Below, piece after piece: positions 50,087 through 58,072 of a stretch of 64,000 bases of DNA; the stretch's first letter is position 1; the number at the start of each line of letters is the position of its first letter. The stretch is from Micromonospora sp. RHAY321 (lineage in GTDB: Bacteria > Actinomycetota > Actinomycetes > Mycobacteriales > Micromonosporaceae), in NCBI RefSeq assembly GCF_023896955.1, contig NZ_JAMHIW010000012.1, positions 110,438 through 174,437 on the forward strand, in the 5' to 3' direction. The notes below the pieces were generated by a model that saw nothing but the letters and a program-made list of their open reading frames with translations, was not told where the DNA came from and did not search any database. The translations under genes and the position numbers were made by a program.

Positions 50087-52222
50087 ATGACCAGGCACAA
50101 GGAAACCGCGCGGCACCGACTGGCCGCAATGCCGTCCGGCCGACGCAGCAAGTACATGATGCTCGTCTTCTGGCTCGTCCTCGTCGCGGCGGCCGGGCCG
50201 CTGGCGATCAAGCTGACCGAGGTGCAGGACAACGACAGCCTCGGCGCGCTGCCCGCCACCGCCGAGGTGAGCAGGGCGACGCAGCGGGCGGAGGAGGCGT
50301 TCCCGGACTCGCAGAAGCCCCTCGCGGTCGCCGTCTACGCCCGCGAGGGTGGGCTCACCGACGCCGACCGCGCCAAGGTGGACGGCGACCGGGCGGCGTT
50401 CACCCCGCACGCCGACGGCGGTCAGGTGTCCCCGCCGGTGCCCAGCGACGACGGGCAGGCGCTGCTGCTCTCCTTTCCCGTCGCCGGGGACGCCGACCAG
50501 CGCGCCGACGCCGTGGCCGCCATCAAGGACCGCCTGACCGCGGACGTACCGGATGGGTTGCGGACCGCGCTCACCGGCCCCGCCGGCGGGGAGGACGACG
50601 TCTTCGACGCGTTCGCCGGCATGGACACCGCGCTGCTGCTGGCGACCGCGGCCACCGTCGCGTTGCTGCTGCTCATCACCTACCGCAGCCCAATCCTGTG
50701 GTTGATCCCGCTCATCACCGTGGCGCTGGCCAACCAGCTCGCCAGCGCGGTGGTGTACCTGCTGGCCCGACACGCCGGGCTGGCCGTGGACTTCCAGAGC
50801 CAGAGCATCCTGACGGTGCTGGTCTTCGGTGTCGGTGTGGACTACGCCCTGCTGCTCATCGCCCGCTACCGGGAGGAGCTGCGCCGGCACGCCGACCGGC
50901 ACACGGCGATGGCCGTGGCGCTGCGCCGGTCGATCGGCGCGATCGCGGCGTCGGCGGCGACCGTCGCGCTCGGTCTGCTGTGCCTGCTCGCCGCGCAGTT
51001 GCCGTCCACCCGGGGGCTCGGGCCGGTCGGCGCGGTCGGGATCGTCGCGGCGCTGCTGGCCATGACCACGCTGCTGCCGGCCGTGCTGGTCATCTTCGGG
51101 CGGTGGCTGTTCTGGCCGTTCGTGCCCCGGTACTCGCCGGACGCGGTCGGGCTCGACGTGGCGGCCGAGCACGGGCTGTGGCGCCGCATCGCCGGGTTCG
51201 TCGGCCGACGACCCCGCGCCGTGTGGCTGGGTACGACGGCGGTGCTGGTCGCGCTGAGCTTCGGCATGGTGAACCTCAGCATCGGCATGCCGCACGACGA
51301 GTCGTTCACCAAGGAGGTCGGCTCCGTCACCGGCCAGCGGATGATCGAGGCGCACTATCCCAGGGGGTCGGTCGCGCCCGCCGAGATCCTGGCGGCCGCC
51401 GGCCCGGCCGAGCAGGTCGTGGCCGCCGCCCGTACCGTTCCGGGGGTCGCCGAGGTGGGCGAGCCGGAACGCTCGCCGGACGGCCGTTGGGTACGCATCG
51501 CGGCGGTCCTGGCGGAGACACCGGACAGCGACGCGGCGCTGGACACGGTCGAGCGGCTCCGCGCGGCGGTGCATGCCGTGCCGGGTGCGCAGGCGCTGGT
51601 CGGCGGGGACACCGCGTACCTGATCGACGAGGAGCGGACCGTCAGCCGGGACAACCGGGTCGTGGTGCCGCTGGTGCTGGCGGTCGTCTTCGTCATCCTG
51701 GTGCTGCTGTTGCGCGCGCTGGTCGCGCCGCTGGTGTTGCTGGCCAGCGTGGTCCTGTCCTACGTCGCCGCGATGGGCGCGGCCGGGTTGATCCTCGACG
51801 CGATGGGCTACCCGAACCTGTTCGTCGGGATCCCGCTGCAGACGTTCCTGTTCCTCGTCGCCCTCGGCGTGGACTACACGATCTTCCTGAGCACACGGGC
51901 GCGGGAGGAGGCGGCGCTGCTCGGGCACCGCAACGGCGTGCTGCACGCGCTGACGGTCACCGGCGGGGTGATCACCAGCGCGGGCGTGGTGCTGGCCGCC
52001 ACGTTCGGCGCGCTCAGCGTGCTGCCGCTGGTGCCGTCCGTGCAGACGGCGGTCATCATCGGCGTCGGGGTGCTGCTCGACACGTTCCTGATCCGCAGCC
52101 TGCTCGTCCCGGCGCTGGCGCTGCACATCGGCCCTCGTACCTGGTGGCCGAGCGCCCTGGCGCGGACAACGTTCCGGCCGGTCGCGGCGCCGGCGACCGA
52201 GCGGGCACCGGCGGCGTCGTAG
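50087..52222 (+). CDS. MMPL-family transporter
   Basis: A 711-residue RND-superfamily protein. MMPL motifs are GVGVDYALLLIARYREELRRH in the first half and ALGVDYTIFLSTRAREE in the second, with the Asp-Tyr coupling pairs. Helices cluster at 24-44, 185-380 and 560-700. It has the GRRSKYMMLVFWLVL opening of drug-export MMPLs. GAAGG precedes the ATG. It diverges from the kinase/regulator pair and is probably its main target. A strong terminator follows. Confidence 0.9.
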   Translation: MTRHKETARHRLAAMPSGRRSKYMMLVFWLVLVAAAGPLAIKLTEVQDNDSLGALPATAEVSRATQRAEEAFPDSQKPLAVAVYAREGGLTDADRAKVDGDRAAFTPHADGGQVSPPVPSDDGQALLLSFPVAGDADQRADAVAAIKDRLTADVPDGLRTALTGPAGGEDDVFDAFAGMDTALLLATAATVALLLLITYRSPILWLIPLITVALANQLASAVVYLLARHAGLAVDFQSQSILTVLVFGVGVDYALLLIARYREELRRHADRHTAMAVALRRSIGAIAASAATVALGLLCLLAAQLPSTRGLGPVGAVGIVAALLAMTTLLPAVLVIFGRWLFWPFVPRYSPDAVGLDVAAEHGLWRRIAGFVGRRPRAVWLGTTAVLVALSFGMVNLSIGMPHDESFTKEVGSVTGQRMIEAHYPRGSVAPAEILAAAGPAEQVVAAARTVPGVAEVGEPERSPDGRWVRIAAVLAETPDSDAALDTVERLRAAVHAVPGAQALVGGDTAYLIDEERTVSRDNRVVVPLVLAVVFVILVLLLRALVAPLVLLASVVLSYVAAMGAAGLILDAMGYPNLFVGIPLQTFLFLVALGVDYTIFLSTRAREEAALLGHRNGVLHALTVTGGVITSAGVVLAATFGALSVLPLVPSVQTAVIIGVGVLLDTFLIRSLLVPALALHIGPRTWWPSALARTTFRPVAAPATERAPAAS

Positions 52223-52235
52223 GAGTCTCGCGGGA

Positions 52236-52278
52236 GTCGGCAGCCCGGCCAGGTCGCGCGCTGGGCCGGGCTGCCGAC
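52236..52278 (+). terminator. Terminator after the second MMPL gene
   Basis: GTCGGCAGCCCGGCC (52236-52250) and GGCCGGGCTGCCGAC (52264-52278) pair perfectly with a 13-base loop, 14 bases after the stop codon. Confidence 0.85.
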
Positions 52279-52317
52279 CTGCTCCGCCCGCCGGCGCGGA
52301 TCCGGCCCTGGGCTCAT

Positions 52318-52342
52318 GACTAGCCACTCCGCCGCCGGGTAC
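52318..52342 (+). promoter_or_regulatory. SigB-type stress promoter of the GYD gene
   Basis: GACT, a 15-base spacer and GGGTAC repeat exactly the layout at 34852-34876, and the bases GGGTACGCGCGAT are identical. The transcription start would be near 52350, leaving a leader of about 50 bases. Confidence 0.6.
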
Positions 52343-52399
52343 GCGCGATCGTGGTGGCGGCCGGGCAGGCGCCGATCCCTCTTGGGAGGAGACATCCGG

Positions 52400-52720
52400 A
52401 TGGCGAAGTTCCTGTTGAGGTCGACCTACACCGTCGACGGGGTCAAGGGGTTGGCCAACGACGGCGGCACGAAGCGCGCCGAGGTTGTCCGCAAGTCGAT
52501 CGAGGCGGCCGGCGGGCAGATGGAGTCGCTGTACTTCGGGTTCGGTGATCACGACACCTACGTGTTGTGCGACCTCCCGGACAATGCCGCGGCGGCCGGG
52601 CTGGCCATTGCGATCCGGGCGGCGGGCGGCGTGGACACGAAGATCACGCCGGTGCTGACCCCGAGCGAGGTCGACGAGGCGACCCAGCGGAAGGCCGAGT
52701 ACCAGCCTCCGGGGAGGTGA
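52400..52720 (+). CDS. GYD domain protein
   Basis: A 106-residue cytoplasmic protein of the GYD family. The N-terminus KFLLRSTYTVDGVKGL and the motifs ESLYFGFGDHDTYVLCDLPD and DTKITPVLTPSEVDEA are typical. The fold is ferredoxin-like and usually dimeric; function is unknown. GGGAGGAG lies nine bases before the ATG. The SigB-type promoter upstream suggests a stress role. Confidence 0.88.
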   Translation: MAKFLLRSTYTVDGVKGLANDGGTKRAEVVRKSIEAAGGQMESLYFGFGDHDTYVLCDLPDNAAAAGLAIAIRAAGGVDTKITPVLTPSEVDEATQRKAEYQPPGR

Positions 52721-52885
52721 GCGTCCGCCGATCCAGCGCACCTGCCGGTTGACAGCGCGGCTGGGTGCATCCGGGCGGAACGACTTGGCGCCGTCCCGTG
52801 GCGGCCGCTACGAACGCGGGGGCACGTCATACCCCACCGTTAGCGTGGCGTCATCCCTGCCCGGAGTCGCTCAGAGGAGCCCTCG

Positions 52886-53254
52886 ATGATCGACCACCTG
52901 TCGGTGCAGGTCCGCGACGTGGCGGCGAGCGCCGGCTTCTACGACGCCGTGCTCGCCCCGCTCGGCGGCCGCCGTCTGCTGGAGTTCCCGAACGTCATCG
53001 GCTACGGCCGCGAGCGTCCCGACTTCTGGCTGGGCCCGACCGAAACCCCCGGCGAGGCCCGCGAGCTGCACCTGGCCTTCACCGCCGACGACCGCGCCGC
53101 CGTCGAGGCGTTCCACTACGCCGCTATGAGGGCTGGCGCGGAGGTGCTGCACCCGCCCCGGGTCTGGCCGGAGTACCACCCGACCTACTTCGCCGCGTTC
53201 GTCCGCGATCCGGACGGCAACAACGTCGAAGCCGTCTGCCACGCCCCCGAGTGA
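52886..53254 (+). CDS. VOC-family (glyoxalase-like) protein
   Basis: A 122-residue single-domain vicinal-oxygen-chelate protein. The paired beta-alpha-beta-beta-beta units begin at IDHLSVQVRDVAASAGFYDAV and LHLAFTADDRAAVEAFHYAA and end at FVRDPDGNNVEAVCH. Metal ligands could be H4, H63 or H69, and E115. The family includes glyoxalases, dioxygenases and resistance proteins. AGAGGAG precedes the ATG, and TAGCGT (52841-52846) may be the -10 box. A second VOC gene follows 14 bases later. Confidence 0.87.
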   Translation: MIDHLSVQVRDVAASAGFYDAVLAPLGGRRLLEFPNVIGYGRERPDFWLGPTETPGEARELHLAFTADDRAAVEAFHYAAMRAGAEVLHPPRVWPEYHPTYFAAFVRDPDGNNVEAVCHAPE

Positions 53255-53268
53255 TTGGATCCACCGGC

Positions 53269-53706
53269 ATGGAACAGCGAATCAGCCTGGTCACCCTCGG
53301 CGTCGCGGACGTAGCGCGGTCCAAGGCGTTCTACGAACAGCTCGGCTGGCGCGGCCAGGAGGTCGAGGAAACGGTGTTCTTCCAGGCCGGCGGCCTGGCG
53401 GTGGTGCTGTGGGGGCGGGACAAGCTGGCCGAGGACGGGGGCGTCGACGATTCGGGCACCGACGGGTTCGGCGGGGTGACCCTGGCGCAGAACGTCCGCT
53501 CGCGGGCGGAGGTCGACGAGGTGATCGCCGCAGCGGTGGCCGCCGGGGCCGAGGTGACCAAACCGGCCCGGGAGACGTTCTACGGCGGCTACGCCGGCTA
53601 CTTCATCGACCCGGACGGTCATGTCTGGGAGATTGCCTGGAACCCCGGCTTCCCGCTCGGCCCCGACGGCTCCATCACCGTCCCCGACTTCGGCACCACG
53701 GGCTGA
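53269..53706 (+). CDS. VOC-family (glyoxalase-like) protein
   Basis: A 145-residue VOC protein: QRISLVTLGVADVARSKAFYEQLGW, FFQAGGLAVVLWG, FGGVTLAQNVRSRAEVDEVI and YFIDPDGHVWEIAWNP. The C-terminal H and E are the usual metal ligands, but the N-terminal ligand is not evident, so it may not be a metalloenzyme. An alternative GTG at 53251 overlaps the previous stop (GTGA) and would add six residues. It is very likely co-transcribed with the VOC gene upstream; sequence similarity between the two is low. Confidence 0.87.
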   Translation: MEQRISLVTLGVADVARSKAFYEQLGWRGQEVEETVFFQAGGLAVVLWGRDKLAEDGGVDDSGTDGFGGVTLAQNVRSRAEVDEVIAAAVAAGAEVTKPARETFYGGYAGYFIDPDGHVWEIAWNPGFPLGPDGSITVPDFGTTG

Positions 53707-53733
53707 CGCTGCTCAAATCGGCTTGGGAACGGA

Positions 53734-54993
53734 TCACTCGCCGGTTGGTGGGCAGAGCAGCCGGTCCACCAGCGGGAGCTGTAGGGGATCCAGGCAGACC
53801 CTCAGCAGGGCGGGATCCGACGAGGCCGGGCTCGTCGTCGTCGGGGCCGGTGCAGTCGGCGAGGCCGATGCGGTCGGCAGGGTCGGGCGGGCTGCCGGGG
53901 GCGGTTCCGTGGTCGGAGCCGGAGCAGCGGGTGCCGAGCTGGCGGACGGGGCCGGAGCGGTCGACGAGCGCACAGCGGTCGACCGTGCCGAAGACGACGA
54001 CGGAGCCACCGGCCGCACGGGCACACCCATCGTTGACGCCGACCGCCCGGACGGCGCCCCGCTTACGGGTGGCTGCGCCGCACGGCCAACCGACCCGGCC
54101 CTGCCCCGTTCCGGCACCACCGGCCCGACGGGAAGGACGGGAAGGACGGCATCGGCGTCCAGCGGCAGATCTACCGTGCCGATGACTCCGGCATCCGCCC
54201 GCTGCACCGGGCCGCCCGTCTCCGGCCCGAAAGCCCCAGGACCGAGCGTCGCGACCACCATCGCCGTGACGGCGGCCACGGCGATCACCCGGCGATCGGG
54301 GCGTACGGCCGTCAGGGGCGCTTCGTCCGGGCCGACGAACGGCAGCGGTGTCGGCCGCGCGCGACGGTGGGCGTCCAGCAGGGCGTCGAGTCGCGCGACG
54401 ACGGTGGCGCGTTCTCCGGCGAGGGCGGCGACGGCGAGGGTCAGGTAGAAGCGGAAGTTCACCGCGGCGGTGGCCGGCACGAGCAGCCCGGCGAGCGGAC
54501 CGCGGTCGTCGGCGTGCAGCAGGGTCAGGGGGACGTCGGGATGGTGCGCGGGGCCGGTCAGGTCCGCGTACCTCCACTCCCGACGATGGTCGCGCCCGGC
54601 GAAGGCGATTCGGTGGTTGGTCACGACGGCCAGGCCGGCGTCGACGACCCGCAGGCCGGTCGGCAGGGTGTTGCCGGGTGTGTCGGCGCAGGTGAGCGGG
54701 CCGGGTGTGGGCAGGCCGGTGACGTGCCGCGCCTCGGCCTCGACCAGCTTCGCGAGGGGGACGACCCGGAAGACGAGTTCGTCGTGGGCGAGGTCCACCG
54801 GCAGGCCGGTACGCGGCTGGGTGCACCCGAGGAACCCGGCGGCCTCGATCCGCAGCCGGGTCAGGTGGTCGTTGCGTCGCAGCCAGGCGTCGGTCGCGCT
54901 GCGGTAGGCGCGTCGCCGCCGTTCGTTCTCGCGCTCGGCCCAGGCGATCCGCCAGTGCGGCCCGAAAGCGGTGGGGCGTGAGGTCACGGTCAC
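53734..54993 (-). CDS. Membrane-anchored protein, paralogue of 58664-59803
   Basis: A 419-residue protein. An Arg-rich helical N-terminus (RIAWAERENERRRRAYRSA) precedes a cytoplasmic domain at about 45-230 (DELVFRVVPLAKLVEAEARH, GLRVVDAGLAVVTNHRIAFAG, WRYADLTG, FRFYLTLAVAALAGER). A single membrane helix lies near 245-262. A long Pro/Ser/Thr/Ala-rich outer segment leads to two cysteines at the end. VVTNHRIAFAGRDHRREW resembles bacterial PH-like or short DUF domains. It shares this plan and many motifs with the gene at 58664-59803. Function unknown. Confidence 0.7.
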   Translation of the reverse strand: MTVTSRPTAFGPHWRIAWAERENERRRRAYRSATDAWLRRNDHLTRLRIEAAGFLGCTQPRTGLPVDLAHDELVFRVVPLAKLVEAEARHVTGLPTPGPLTCADTPGNTLPTGLRVVDAGLAVVTNHRIAFAGRDHRREWRYADLTGPAHHPDVPLTLLHADDRGPLAGLLVPATAAVNFRFYLTLAVAALAGERATVVARLDALLDAHRRARPTPLPFVGPDEAPLTAVRPDRRVIAVAAVTAMVVATLGPGAFGPETGGPVQRADAGVIGTVDLPLDADAVLPVLPVGPVVPERGRAGSVGRAAQPPVSGAPSGRSASTMGVPVRPVAPSSSSARSTAVRSSTAPAPSASSAPAAPAPTTEPPPAARPTLPTASASPTAPAPTTTSPASSDPALLRVCLDPLQLPLVDRLLCPPTGE

Positions 54994-55079
54994 ACGCGGT
55001 ACAACCGCTCATGTACGTGACAGGGAACGCCGGAGGGATCGATGCTTCCCTTTGTTCCCGAAAGGAGAGATTTGACAGA

Positions 55080-55856
55080 CTAGGGTTTCGGCACGAGCGC
55101 GAAGTGCACGGTACGGCCGGTCCTGCGCCGCCCGAGGCGGTGCAGCAGCGGCACGAGCACGCCGTGCAGCAGCGGGTACTTGCGGCGCAGCGTGCGGGCG
55201 GCCACGTCGTACTCCGTGCCGTTCAGCCGGTGGGCGGTGGCCTGCACGGCCGGGCCGGTCGGCACGCCACGCGCGGTCGAGGCCGCCACGGTTACCGTCG
55301 AGTTGTTGCCGATCCGCCGGGTCTTCCAGGCCCGTTCGAAGCTGCGCACGTACGCCCGGTCGTCGACCACCGCGATGCTCACCGGCGTTGCGACCGGTCG
55401 CCCGTCCCGGCGGTACGTGGTCAGCAGCACCGTCTTCTGCCGGCCGAACGGCGCCAAGGCCGGCACACCGGTCGGCGAGACCGTGCCGAGCACCCAGCCC
55501 TGCTCGCGCCACCGGTACACGAACGCCGCTCCGGCCACCACCACGGCACCGGCGATGGCGACGGTCTGCCCGGTGGTGCCGCCCAGATTACGGTCGGCGA
55601 CGTGCACCACCGTGTGGGCCGTCCCGCCGACCACGTAGCCGGCGAAGGCCACGGTGAGCGCGTCGGCCCAGATGGTGGCGAGCAGCAGGGTCACCCCGAT
55701 GCCGAGCTGGAACGCGCCGATGTCGTGCACGAAGTGCCGGTGTGGCGGGAAGCCCGCCCAGTCGCTGAACGAGGCCGGTGAGAGCAGCGCCCACACGCCG
55801 ACGATCACGGTGGCCAGGCCGAGCAGGGCGGCGGCGGGTCGCACGATGGTTCTCAT
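55080..55856 (-). CDS. Fusion of four-helix membrane domain and PPOX-class oxidoreductase
   Basis: A 258-residue protein. Residues 1-140 hold four membrane helices (VRPAAALLGLATVIVGVWAL; IGAFQLGIGVTLLLATIWA; VAFAGYVVGGTAHTVVHV; VAIAGAVVVAGAAFVY). The rest is a split-barrel flavin/F420-binding domain (ALAPFGRQKTVLLTTYRRDG, RPVATPVSIAVVDDRAYVRS, TRRIGNNSTVTVAASTARG) of the PPOX-class F420-dependent family. Stand-alone versions of this soluble domain are common; joining it to a membrane module would hold the reaction at the inner membrane face. ATG 55856 has only a weak ribosome site. Confidence 0.78.
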   Translation of the reverse strand: MRTIVRPAAALLGLATVIVGVWALLSPASFSDWAGFPPHRHFVHDIGAFQLGIGVTLLLATIWADALTVAFAGYVVGGTAHTVVHVADRNLGGTTGQTVAIAGAVVVAGAAFVYRWREQGWVLGTVSPTGVPALAPFGRQKTVLLTTYRRDGRPVATPVSIAVVDDRAYVRSFERAWKTRRIGNNSTVTVAASTARGVPTGPAVQATAHRLNGTEYDVAARTLRRKYPLLHGVLVPLLHRLGRRRTGRTVHFALVPKP

Positions 55857-55895
55857 ATGCCCGTGACGAGACGGCGAGCCCGGGCGTGACACGCC

Positions 55896-55928
55896 GTGGA
55901 GCCGGGCCGGCGACCGGCCCGGCTCCAC
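55896..55928 (-). terminator. Terminator after the epoxide hydrolase
   Basis: GTGGAGCCGGGCC (55896-55908) and GGCCCGGCTCCAC (55916-55928) pair perfectly with a 7-base loop, seven bases after the epoxide hydrolase stop on the minus strand. Confidence 0.82.
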
Positions 55929-55934
55929 CATTGC

Positions 55935-57074
55935 CTACGACGGGCGCAGTGACGTGAAGAACTGCCTCATCTCGCCGGCGAGCAGGTCCGGCTCCTCCAG
56001 CGGCATGAAGTGCCCGCCCCGGCCCGGCGCGCTCCAGTGCCGGATGTCGGTGCAGGCCCGCTCGGCGATCGAGCGGGGAAAGCTGGCCAGTGCGGGTTCG
56101 GTGCTCACCGTGAACGCGGCGGGCACGGTGATGTCGGGTCGTGGCGTGTTGTGGTCGAAGTCGACGTACTGCCGGAACGATGAGCCGATCGTTCCGCTGG
56201 CCCAGTACAGCGTGATGATCGTGAGCAGGGTGTCGCGATCGACGCTGTTCGCCAGGTCTCCGTGGTTGTCGCTCCAGTCCCGGTACTTGTCCACGAGCCA
56301 GGCGGCCAGCCCGGCCGGGGAGTCGGCGAGCGCCGCCGCGAGGGTGTCCGGTCGGGTGCCCATGATGGCGCTGTACCCGCCGTCGGTCTGGTCGTACGCG
56401 GTTTCGGCGTCCAGGTACGCCTGTTCGGCCGCCGACAGCGGTCGGTCGTCGAAGCTGGCCGGGAACGGCGGGTGGATCATGTGGATGCCGGCGACCTGCT
56501 CCGGGTACAGGGCACCGAGCCAGCCGGTGACCACCCCGCCGACGTCCCCGCCGAAGGCTCCGTAACGCTCGTAGCCGAGCACGTCGGTCATCAACTCGTG
56601 CATCGTCCGGGCGAGGAGCGCCCGGGTCACCGGCTCGTCCGGTACGTCCGAGAAGCCGAAGCCGGGCAGCGAGGGCACCACCACGTCGAACGCGCCGCCG
56701 TGCCCGGTGGGGTCGGTCAGCCGGTCGACCAGCGGCAGCATCTCGACGAAGCTGCTGGGCCAGCCGTGGCTGAGGATCAGCGGCAGCGGCGCGGGCGCGC
56801 CGGCCGGGCGGGCGGCGCGGACGTGCAGAAAGTGCAGCTTCCGGCCGCCGACGACGGCCAGGTGGTGCGGGTACGCGTTGAGTTCGGCCTCGCGGGCCCG
56901 CCAGTCGAAGCCGTCACGCCAGTAGGACACCAGGTCCCGCAGGTAGTCGGGGTCGACGCCGCCCTGCCACGGCTCGTTGCCGCTTCGGTCGGTGAATCGG
57001 GTACGGGCCAGTCGGGCCCGCAGGTCGTCGAGGACCGCATCGGACACGTCGATGCGGAACGGGGAGAAAGACAT
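55935..57074 (-). CDS. Epoxide hydrolase (EHN-type alpha/beta hydrolase)
   Basis: A 379-residue epoxide hydrolase. The N-terminal EHN lid domain covers about 1-110 (FRIDVSDAVLDDLRARLART, GVDPDYLRDLVSYW). The oxyanion motif is HGWP (103-106), the nucleophile D177 lies in FGGDVGG, and the catalytic His is in GRGGHFMPLEEPD. Lid tyrosines occur around 220-235 and 300. It opens epoxides by an alkyl-enzyme ester. GGAGG lies four bases before the ATG. A 17-codon frame and inverted repeats in the leader may control it. Confidence 0.92.
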   Translation of the reverse strand: MSFSPFRIDVSDAVLDDLRARLARTRFTDRSGNEPWQGGVDPDYLRDLVSYWRDGFDWRAREAELNAYPHHLAVVGGRKLHFLHVRAARPAGAPAPLPLILSHGWPSSFVEMLPLVDRLTDPTGHGGAFDVVVPSLPGFGFSDVPDEPVTRALLARTMHELMTDVLGYERYGAFGGDVGGVVTGWLGALYPEQVAGIHMIHPPFPASFDDRPLSAAEQAYLDAETAYDQTDGGYSAIMGTRPDTLAAALADSPAGLAAWLVDKYRDWSDNHGDLANSVDRDTLLTIITLYWASGTIGSSFRQYVDFDHNTPRPDITVPAAFTVSTEPALASFPRSIAERACTDIRHWSAPGRGGHFMPLEEPDLLAGEMRQFFTSLRPS

Positions 57075-57091
57075 TGATCCTCCGATAAGGA

Positions 57092-57145
57092 GGGCGCTCC
57101 CCGACGCGAAAGGTCAGCTGAGGGGGACGGCCGAGAGGAGCGCCC
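57092..57145 (-). promoter_or_regulatory. Long-range inverted repeat in the epoxide hydrolase leader
   Basis: GGGCGCTCC (57092-57100) and GGAGCGCCC (57137-57145) are perfect 9-base arms. One arm lies inside the 17-codon leader frame; the other lies just before the hydrolase ribosome site. Translation of the leader would cover the first arm, which is the layout of an attenuator or translation switch. Confidence 0.45.
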
Positions 57146-57167
57146 AGGAATGACGATTGGTGGTCAC
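57114..57167 (-). CDS. Possible leader peptide of the epoxide hydrolase (17 aa)
   Basis: GTG 57167 has GGAGG eight bases upstream, and the frame reads VTTNRHSWALLSAVPLS before TGA. A TAAGGT hexamer at 57201-57206 gives a plausible -10 box, so the frame would be the first on its message. The stop lies 39 bases before the hydrolase ATG. Actinobacteria have short leader peptides before metabolic genes, but those usually show Cys, Trp or His runs; here one Trp and one His occur. Real translation is unproven. Confidence 0.45.
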   Translation of the reverse strand: MTTNRHSWALLSAVPLS

Positions 57168-57200
57168 CGGGCTCACCTCCTCTCTTGGCTGACGGACGTC

Positions 57201-57206
57201 ACCTTA
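57201..57206 (-). promoter_or_regulatory. Possible -10 box for the leader/epoxide hydrolase unit
   Basis: TAAGGT on the minus strand overlaps the stop of the upstream alpha/beta hydrolase. It would start a message about 27 bases before the leader frame. No clear -35 box. Confidence 0.35.
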
Positions 57207-57977
57207 CCCCTGCCCGTTGCCGCCCGCCCCGGCCGGGGCGACCGCCGAACCGATCGGCTCGGTGAGGAAGTCGATGATGAGCCGGTTGCACAGGTCGGGC
57301 TTGTCGGCGAGCAGGCCGTGGGTGGTGCCCGGCACCACGGCGAGCTGCGACTGCGGCAGCCCGTCGCGCAACGCCACGGTGTGCTCGACACGGACCTCGT
57401 CGTCGTCGGCGACCATCACCAACGCCGGGCCGGGGTATCCGGCCAGGTCGGCGACGGTCAGCGTGGGCTCCTCGTGGTGCATCCGGTCCAGCTTGGCCTT
57501 GACGATCGGGAAGTGCTGCGGCCCGTCCGGTGACACCTCGCCGTGGTACTGGACGAAGAAGGCGACGGTCTCCTCGTCGAGGTCGACGGCGCCGTCGATC
57601 CAGCCGTCGTGGTGGAACACGCCGGCGGCGAGCACCAGCCGGCGGACCAGGTCGGGGCGGCGCAGCGCCACCAGCAGCGCGACCGGAGCACCGTCGCTGT
57701 GCCCGGCCAGGTACGCCGGCCCGCGGACCACCTGCTCCAGGAACGCGATGGTGTCCTCTGCCATCTGCTGGTAGCTGATCGGGCCGTCCACGTCGGGGGT
57801 ACGACCGTGCCCGCGCCGGTCGGGCCGGTAGACGGTGAACCGTTCCGCCAGCCCCGGCACGTTCTGCCCGAACGCCCGGGAGTCGGCGAAGCCGGGGTGC
57901 AGCAGCACAAGCGGATCTCCCGCGCCGTCGCGCTCGTAGAACGTGTTGACCTCGCCGAGCTGCACGTAGCCGGACAT
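57204..57977 (-). CDS. Alpha/beta hydrolase
   Basis: A 257-residue alpha/beta hydrolase. The oxyanion region is LLHPGFADSRAF, the nucleophile S94 lies in AGHSDGAPVA, the acid is in VMVADDDEVRVEH and the catalytic histidine is in PGTTHGLLADKP. It lacks a signal peptide. The AKGGAG-type site AAGGAG precedes the ATG by four bases. The sequence class includes proline iminopeptidase-like and lactonase-like enzymes, and the substrate is unknown. It may share transcription with the epoxide hydrolase 130 bases downstream. Confidence 0.9.
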   Translation of the reverse strand: MSGYVQLGEVNTFYERDGAGDPLVLLHPGFADSRAFGQNVPGLAERFTVYRPDRRGHGRTPDVDGPISYQQMAEDTIAFLEQVVRGPAYLAGHSDGAPVALLVALRRPDLVRRLVLAAGVFHHDGWIDGAVDLDEETVAFFVQYHGEVSPDGPQHFPIVKAKLDRMHHEEPTLTVADLAGYPGPALVMVADDDEVRVEHTVALRDGLPQSQLAVVPGTTHGLLADKPDLCNRLIIDFLTEPIGSAVAPAGAGGNGQG

Positions 57978-58072
57978 CGGGCTCCTTCCGAGCGGAGGTA
58001 CCGCCCACACCCGGGCGTATCGACACCGCAGAGGTATCACGCTCGTCCGACATTGTCGGCGTACCGAGCCGG

